A DNA stretch of 10,448 nt from an uncultured Clostridia bacterium (lineage in GTDB: Bacteria > Bacillota > Clostridia > Peptostreptococcales > Anaerovoracaceae). The stretch covers positions 1 through 10,448 of the forward strand of contig CALBZG010000114.1 in assembly GCA_937889655.1 (NCBI GenBank), written 5' to 3'. Below the pieces are notes generated by a model. The model ran no database searches and had not been told where the DNA came from. It saw only the letters and a list, made by a program, of their open reading frames with translations. Both the position numbers and the translations under genes were made by a program. Positions 6,216-10,448 of the stretch are shown here, in pieces. How positions within the stretch are numbered: position 1 is the first letter of the stretch; every line of letters starts with the position of its first letter.

Positions 6216-7610
6216 TTAAAATTCTGCCGATTTTGGCGTTCTTGGGAAAGGAAGCACATCCCTGATGTTGCTCATGCCGGTAATATACATAATGATTCTT
6301 TCAAAGCCCAGACCGTATCCCGCGTGTTTAACTCCGCCGTACTTTCTTAAATCCAAATACCAGTCATAATCAGCAGGATCGAGATCCATTTCCTTCATGC
6401 GCTCAATAAGCACATCATAGCGTTCTTCCCTCTGGGATCCGCCGATGATCTCCCCGACCCCCGGCACCAGCAGGTCACAGGCCGCCACCGTCCTGCCATC
6501 GTCATTCAAGCGCATATAAAAAGCCTTGATGTCTTTTGGATAATCTGTTACAAATAACGGTTTCCCAAATACTTCTTCAGTCAGATAGCGTTCATGCTCT
6601 GTTTGAAGATCTATGCCCCATTCCACAGGAAACTGGAATTCTTTGTCAGCCTTTTTGAGGATGTCGACAGCTTCAGTATAAGTGACACGGCCGAAATCCG
6701 AATTCACTATATTGTCAAGCCGTTCTAAAAGTCCTTTGTCGATAAAGCTGTTGAAGAAATTCATTTCGCTTGGCGCTTTTTCCTGTATCTCCTTAATAAT
6801 GAACTTGATCATGGACTCAGCGAGCTTCATATTGTCCTCCAGGTCTGCAAAAGCCACTTCAGGCTCGATCATCCAGAATTCGGAGGCATGTCTTGCAGTA
6901 TTGGAATTCTCTGCCCTGAAGGTCGGTCCGAAGGTGTAAACCTTTTTGAAAGCCATGGCAAAGGTCTCCGCTTCAAGCTGGCCGGATACGGTCAAGCCTG
7001 TTTCTTTGCCGAAAAAATCCTGGCTGAAGTCGATGCATCCATCCGCCGCCAACGGGATGTTGTTCAAATCCAGAGTGGTGACTTTGAACATCTCCCCGGC
7101 TCCCTCGCAATCGCTGCCTGTCACGATAGGCGTATGAACATAAATGAATCCGTTTTCCTGAAAAAAACGGTGTATGGCATAGGCCACCAGGGACCGCACT
7201 CTGAACACAGCGGAGAAGGTATTGCTTCTTGGCCTTAAATGAGCGATCTCTCTTAGAAATTCCATGGAATGCTTCTTCTTCTGAAGAGGGTAGTCGGATG
7301 CGGAACCGGCCTCGATAAAGATTTCTTTGGCTTTTATTTCAAAAGGCTGTTTTGCTTCCGGAGTCAACACAAAATCTCCCCTAACCATAAGAGCGGAAGC
7401 TATCGGTGCTTTGGCGATATCTCCGAAGTTTTCGATGACGTTTTCCTCATAGACGATTTGAAGGGATTTGAAGGCAGTCCCGTCATTGAGTTCTATGAAT
7501 CCGAACTTATTTGAATCCCTGTTTGTTCTTATCCAGCCTTTCACGGTTATTTCACAGTCTTTATACTGATCGGCATTCTCGAAAAGTTCCTTTAATTCGA
7601 TTTCTTTCAT
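6216..7610 (-). CDS. asnS: Asparaginyl-tRNA synthetase
   Basis: Charges tRNA-Asn with asparagine in an ATP-dependent, two-step cytosolic reaction. A class IIb synthetase of 464 residues, close to the 466 of E. coli AsnS. The N-terminal OB-fold anticodon-binding domain spans about residues 19-100 (VKGWIRTNRDSNKFGFIELNDG). Motif 1 is around P161. The AsnRS-type TGSDCEGAGEMF follows at 164-175 and argues against AspRS. Motif 2 is FGPTFRAENSNTARHASEFW (227-246, R232), and motif 3 is GLGFERIIMYITGMSNIRDV (433-452, R438). AAGGAG lies 6 bases upstream of the ATG. The gene follows another class IIb enzyme, lysS, after 134 bases, and is tightly coupled to two Gate-domain genes. Having AsnRS means the cell need not rely on the Asp-tRNA-Asn amidotransferase route. 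No T-box leader is visible. Confidence 0.97.
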   Translation of the reverse strand: MKEIELKELFENADQYKDCEITVKGWIRTNRDSNKFGFIELNDGTAFKSLQIVYEENVIENFGDIAKAPIASALMVRGDFVLTPEAKQPFEIKAKEIFIEAGSASDYPLQKKKHSMEFLREIAHLRPRSNTFSAVFRVRSLVAYAIHRFFQENGFIYVHTPIVTGSDCEGAGEMFKVTTLDLNNIPLAADGCIDFSQDFFGKETGLTVSGQLEAETFAMAFKKVYTFGPTFRAENSNTARHASEFWMIEPEVAFADLEDNMKLAESMIKFIIKEIQEKAPSEMNFFNSFIDKGLLERLDNIVNSDFGRVTYTEAVDILKKADKEFQFPVEWGIDLQTEHERYLTEEVFGKPLFVTDYPKDIKAFYMRLNDDGRTVAACDLLVPGVGEIIGGSQREERYDVLIERMKEMDLDPADYDWYLDLRKYGGVKHAGYGLGFERIIMYITGMSNIRDVLPFPRTPKSAEF

Positions 7611-7663
7611 TTAAAACTCCTTGATTTGAATTTGAATTTCCCATAACAGGATATAAAAGCAAT

Positions 7664-7714
7664 AAAGTGCCCACACAGTACCGCAAGTCTCCGGTAAGAC
7701 TGATGAAGCACTCT
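7664..7714 (-). other. Imperfect hairpin between lysS and asnS (weak terminator or leader element)
   Basis: On the minus strand an outer 7-pair stem (AGAGTGC, 7714-7708, with GCACTTT, 7670-7664, one G-U pair) encloses an inner 8-pair stem, CAGT + ACCG against CGGTACTG, with a 3-base bulge (7702-7692 with 7683-7676) and an 8-base loop. An alternative pairing AGTCT/AGACT excludes the inner stem. ATTGCTTTTATAT follows, a poor U-tract. It could be a leaky lysS terminator or a folded asnS leader. A possible -10 (TATGATATAAAT, just upstream) has no good -35 box. Confidence 0.4.
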
Positions 7715-7744
7715 ATTTATATCATATTTAATACGCCTGTTGAT

Positions 7745-9295
7745 TTACTTTTCTATAGGTTTCATCGTCGGGAACAGGATGATGTCTCTGATGGAAGGCG
7801 CGTTTGTTATCAGCATGATGACTCTGTCGACGCCTATGCCCAGACCTCCCGTTGGAGGCAAGCCGACTTCGAGAGCATTGACAAAATCCTCGTCCATCGG
7901 ATGAGCTTCCTCATCGCCGCCTTCAAGTGCGGATTGCTGTTCTTTGAATCTTTGATACTGATCGATCGGATCATTGAGTTCAGAGAAAGCATTGGCAATT
8001 TCCCAACCGTTTACATATGCTTCAAACCGCCTGGTAATCCTTGGATCCACAGGGTCTCTTTTTGCCAGCGGAGAAATTTCCACAGGGTGTCCCACGATGA
8101 ATACCGGGCCGTCCAGATATCCCGGCGCATCCTCGCAAAAGGCTTCAAACATCTCGGATATGATCAGTCCTCTCGTCGCTTTCTTCACATCATCCTTGTG
8201 CATGCCGGCTGCAATGGCTGCGGTTCTGGCCTCTTCATCCGTTTCGATGAGGGAGAAATCCACGCCTGTGATCTCTTTGACGGCATCAGCCATGTTCAGC
8301 CTTCTCCAAGGAGGTGTCAGGTCGAACTTTTTGCCCTGATACTCGATGACCATGGAGCCCGTGGCTACCAGTGCCGCTTTAGAAACGACGTTTTCAGTGA
8401 CCTCCATGACGCTTTCCATGTTGCCGTAAGCCATATAACATTCCATGGATGTAAATTCCGGATTGTGGTTTCTATCCATACCTTCGTTCCGGAACATTTT
8501 GCCCATTTCATAAACCCTGTCCAGCCCTCCAACAATGAGCCTCTTCAGATAAAGCTCGTTGGAAATGCGCAGCTTCATATCCAGATCCAAGGTGTTATGA
8601 TGGGTTTTAAACGGGCGTGCGTTGGCTCCGCCGGCGATCGTAGTCAATATCGGTGTGTCAACTTCAAGAAAGCTGTAATCCTCTTCCAGGACTCTCTTGA
8701 TCTCGTGAATGATTTTGGACCGCATGTAGAATATGTCCCTGACTTCAGAGTTCATGACCAGATCCACATATCTCTGGCGATATCTGATGTCCTGGTCCTT
8801 GAGTCCTTTGAACTTGTTTGGCAGGACCTGAAGAGATTTCGACAAAAGAACGAGTCTGTTGGTTTTAACGGAGATCTCTCCGTGTCTCGTTTTAAACACC
8901 TCTCCTTCGATCCCCACGATGTCCCCAATATCATAGGTCAGGAATATTTCATATTCTTCAGGACCGATGCCGTCCTGACGTATGTAGCACTGTATCCTTC
9001 CGCTCTTGTCTTGAATATCTATGAACGAAGCCTTGCCCATATGGCGATTGGCCATGATACGCCCAGCAATACTGACATGTTTTCCTTCCATCTCATCAAA
9101 GTCATCTTTGATTTTCTTGCTGTGGCTATCCACATCCCAAGTCTCGACGAGGAAAGGATTCCTTCCCATTTCCTGAAGTTTTTTGAGTTTCTCCCTTCGG
9201 ATGCGCCTTTGTTCATTAAGAGTTTCCTCAGAAATTTCAAGATCCTCTTCGGCTGCGCTGATCAGCTCTTCATTGTTAATCTTTTCCGTTGACAT
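7745..9295 (-). CDS. lysS: Lysyl-tRNA synthetase, class II
   Basis: Attaches lysine to tRNA-Lys. A class IIb synthetase of 516 residues, near the 505 of E. coli LysS, with an extra charged N-terminal helix (residues 1-45). The OB-fold anticodon domain spans about 73-155 and has the typical VSIAGRIMANRHMGKASF. Motif 1 is FLEVDTPILTTIAGGANARPF (209-229). Motif 2 is RVYEMGKMFRNEGMDRNHNPEF (260-281, R269). HPVEISPLAK is at 403-412, and motif 3, with GLGIGVDRV then NAPSIRDIILFP, at 484-509 (R491). The ATG at 9295 follows GAGGTG by 5 bases. It lies 80 bases downstream of greA with no terminator between them, so greA-lysS is probably one transcript, an arrangement common in Firmicutes. No truncation or frameshift is seen. 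Confidence 0.97.
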   Translation of the reverse strand: MSTEKINNEELISAAEEDLEISEETLNEQRRIRREKLKKLQEMGRNPFLVETWDVDSHSKKIKDDFDEMEGKHVSIAGRIMANRHMGKASFIDIQDKSGRIQCYIRQDGIGPEEYEIFLTYDIGDIVGIEGEVFKTRHGEISVKTNRLVLLSKSLQVLPNKFKGLKDQDIRYRQRYVDLVMNSEVRDIFYMRSKIIHEIKRVLEEDYSFLEVDTPILTTIAGGANARPFKTHHNTLDLDMKLRISNELYLKRLIVGGLDRVYEMGKMFRNEGMDRNHNPEFTSMECYMAYGNMESVMEVTENVVSKAALVATGSMVIEYQGKKFDLTPPWRRLNMADAVKEITGVDFSLIETDEEARTAAIAAGMHKDDVKKATRGLIISEMFEAFCEDAPGYLDGPVFIVGHPVEISPLAKRDPVDPRITRRFEAYVNGWEIANAFSELNDPIDQYQRFKEQQSALEGGDEEAHPMDEDFVNALEVGLPPTGGLGIGVDRVIMLITNAPSIRDIILFPTMKPIEK

Positions 9296-9375
9296 TCTAT
9301 CACCTCGTATATTCTGCGATCTTCAATCTGCACACATTACATGCTTTGGCGGTCATTTGGTTTTTTTTCTTTCTC

Positions 9376-9915
9376 TCACTTGGCGCCGTTCTTTTTAGAA
9401 CCTTTTTCCGCGTTTGCCTTTGCGTCTCTGTGATTTTCATCGGCTTTGCTGATGTCGAGTATTTTAAATTTTACAAGACCGTCGGGCACGGAAACCTCTG
9501 CAACATCTCCTTTTTTTCTTCCAAGCAATGCTTTTCCGATCGGAGATTCGTTTGAAATTTTCCCCTCGAAAGGATCTGCCTCTGTCGCACCCACGATGAC
9601 AAATTCGCTGACTTCCTTGGTTTTCTGATCCTTTACCCGGACTTTCAGGCCAAAATTGACTTTTTCATCGGAAATATCTTCTTCATCTATTATTTTTGCC
9701 AGACGGATCATGTTTTCTAGTTTTAATATACGCTCTTCCAGCTCTGCCTGTTCATTCTTAGCGGAATCGTATTCGGCATTTTCTGAAATATCACCATATG
9801 AAATGGCTTCTTTGATCCTCTCAGCCACTTCCTGACGTTTCACCGATACCAGTTCGTCGTGCTCCGCAACGACTTTTTCATAACCCTCTCTGGTTAGTAA
9901 GATCTCTTCTGTCAT
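9376..9915 (-). CDS. greA: Transcription elongation factor GreA
   Basis: Binds the secondary channel of RNA polymerase and stimulates cleavage of backtracked transcripts. The 179-residue product has the N-terminal antiparallel coiled coil (about 13-77). Its acidic tip, YGDISENAEYDSAK, keeps D42 and E45, the equivalents of E. coli D41 and E44. The C-terminal FKBP-like globular domain is at about 86-157, with SNESPIGKALLGRKKGD. Typical GreA has about 158 residues; the remaining 20 or so (158-179) form a hydrophilic Lys/Ala/Asn-rich tail that is probably disordered. The ATG at 9915 follows AAAGGAG by 7 bases. A perfect-consensus promoter and a palindromic leader lie upstream, and lysS follows on the same strand. 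Confidence 0.97.
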   Translation of the reverse strand: MTEEILLTREGYEKVVAEHDELVSVKRQEVAERIKEAISYGDISENAEYDSAKNEQAELEERILKLENMIRLAKIIDEEDISDEKVNFGLKVRVKDQKTKEVSEFVIVGATEADPFEGKISNESPIGKALLGRKKGDVAEVSVPDGLVKFKILDISKADENHRDAKANAEKGSKKNGAK

Positions 9916-9929
9916 CTATAATCTCCTTT

Positions 9930-9943
9930 CGACTTGCAAGTCG
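9930..9943. repeat. Perfect 14-base palindrome in the greA leader
   Basis: CGACTTGCAAGTCG is fully self-complementary. It lies in the predicted 5' leader, about 15-29 bases after the likely transcription start and directly upstream of the AAAGGAG ribosome binding site. With no loop bases it would make a poor RNA hairpin (about 5 pairs with a 4-base loop), so a dimeric DNA-binding protein site is as likely as an RNA element. Confidence 0.6.
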
Positions 9944-9965
9944 TTTACGTATGTAACATCGAAAT

Positions 9966-9994
9966 ATTATAATGTAATAAAATTTGTTTGTCAA
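9966..9994 (-). promoter_or_regulatory. Consensus sigma-A promoter of greA(-lysS)
   Basis: Minus strand: TTGACA (9994-9989), a 17-base AT-rich spacer (9988-9972), TATAAT (9971-9966). Both hexamers match consensus exactly and the spacing is optimal. The predicted start is near 9959, about 44 bases before the greA ATG. Confidence 0.92.
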
Positions 9995-10036
9995 CGAATA
10001 CGATGTACACCCGGACTGCCGGCAAGCATATCGCTG

Positions 10037-10448
10037 CTACTTGCATACGATCCTGACGTTTTGAGAATTGGTAACAAAAACTATGGTGGCATAGCATAAG
10101 TCAAATTCCATTATATCGCCCACCTTGATTTCTCTCTCCGCATCCTCCACATCCAGGATAGTATGGTCGCTGGATGCGCCAAGGACCTCAACACCCTTCA
10201 TTCTAGGGAAGATGCTTTCCGGGAAAGCATAATCGACCTTGCCTATAGCCAGAAGCGCTCTTTTTCGGACGCCCCTGTCTACATATTCCGGCGTATTCCC
10301 AAAGGCATCAAACATTATCTTGCCTTGCGGAAAACTTGGCTTATCCTTCACTTCAATGACTTCGGCTTTTAACGTAAAGGCGTCCTGATACATAAAACTC
10401 ATGTCATAGCCCCACAGATCCCTGAGGTCTTTCGCCAGAATGATCCCT
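10037..10448 (-). CDS. Alanine/ornithine racemase family PLP enzyme, C-terminal part
   Basis: The C-terminal part of a fold-type III PLP-dependent amino acid racemase of the alanine/ornithine racemase family, which interconverts L- and D-amino acids. The frame is open from the TAG at 10037-10039 to the window edge. Residues before the internal ATG at 10402 (GIILAKDLRDLWGYD) continue family-like sequence, so that ATG is not the start. The visible 136 residues include YQDAFTLKAEVIEVK, DAFGNTPEYVDRGVRKRALLAIG and GASSDHTILDVEDA, which I recognise from ornithine-racemase-type proteins rather than canonical Alr. Full-length relatives have roughly 350 residues, so about 200 or more are missing, including the PLP lysine. 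Substrate (ornithine, alanine or other) is therefore undetermined. The 3' end lies about 40 bases from the greA promoter, and I find no good terminator there. Confidence 0.82.
   Translation of the reverse strand, partial: GIILAKDLRDLWGYDMSFMYQDAFTLKAEVIEVKDKPSFPQGKIMFDAFGNTPEYVDRGVRKRALLAIGKVDYAFPESIFPRMKGVEVLGASSDHTILDVEDAEREIKVGDIMEFDLCYATIVFVTNSQNVRIVCK

Noticed and set aside
7671..7702. T-box-like ACCGC string between lysS and asnS
   Set aside because: The TACCGC string reads on the plus strand, opposite to asnS, and the TGG-ACCGCGG core is absent on the coding strand.
7667..9292. A 541-codon open frame on the plus strand, antisense to the whole of lysS
   Set aside because: The minus-strand frame is an unmistakable LysRS with all class II motifs and a ribosome binding site. 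The plus-strand product is His/Phe/Arg-rich with no recognisable domain; it is a codon-bias shadow.
10011..10044. CCGG/CCGG and GCAAG/CTTGC repeats after the racemase gene as a terminator
   Set aside because: Stems of 4-5 pairs, one overlapping the coding end, and no T-run afterwards; a convincing terminator is not visible.

Overview
The window looks like one end of an assembled contig from a low-to-mid-GC Gram-positive bacterium, most likely a member of the Clostridia. Reasons for that placement are the strong GGAGG-type ribosome binding sites, sigma-A (sigma-70 type) promoters with TATAAT boxes, the greA-lysS pairing, an AsnRS, a class I ketol-acid reductoisomerase, and an alanine/ornithine-racemase-family gene. 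I cannot name a genus. Bases 1-47 are not genomic: they are Illumina TruSeq adapter, including an 8-base index. The first gene (ilvC) is therefore cut by the contig edge, and its apparent stop codon is an artefact of the junction.

Every supported gene lies on the minus strand, so transcription runs from high to low coordinates. From 10448 downward: the C-terminal part of an alanine/ornithine-type PLP racemase (cut by the window edge); a perfect-consensus promoter and a palindromic leader driving greA and then lysS; a 134-base spacer with an imperfect hairpin; asnS; two small 'Gate'-domain (nucleoside-recognition family) membrane proteins tightly coupled to asnS; a separate promoter and an EF-G-like translational GTPase of the EF-G-2 type, closed by a clean intrinsic terminator; and finally the branched-chain amino acid operon ilvB-ilvN-ilvC with its own promoter and a palindromic operator candidate.

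Functionally there are two blocks. The upstream block serves gene expression: transcript-cleavage factor GreA, LysRS, AsnRS and an EF-G paralogue, with two membrane proteins of unknown substrate inserted. The downstream block is the common part of the isoleucine/valine pathway: acetohydroxyacid synthase large and small subunits feed ketol-acid reductoisomerase. There is no RNA gene, insertion sequence, CRISPR array, phage gene or obvious horizontally acquired island. No intergenic gap exceeds 300 bases.

This is mostly ordinary housekeeping DNA, and I do not see a convincing new multi-gene system. The points most worth checking are the palindrome beside the ilvB promoter, the non-canonical valine-site residues in IlvN, the asnS/Gate-pair coupling, the lysS-asnS hairpin and the palindrome in the greA leader.
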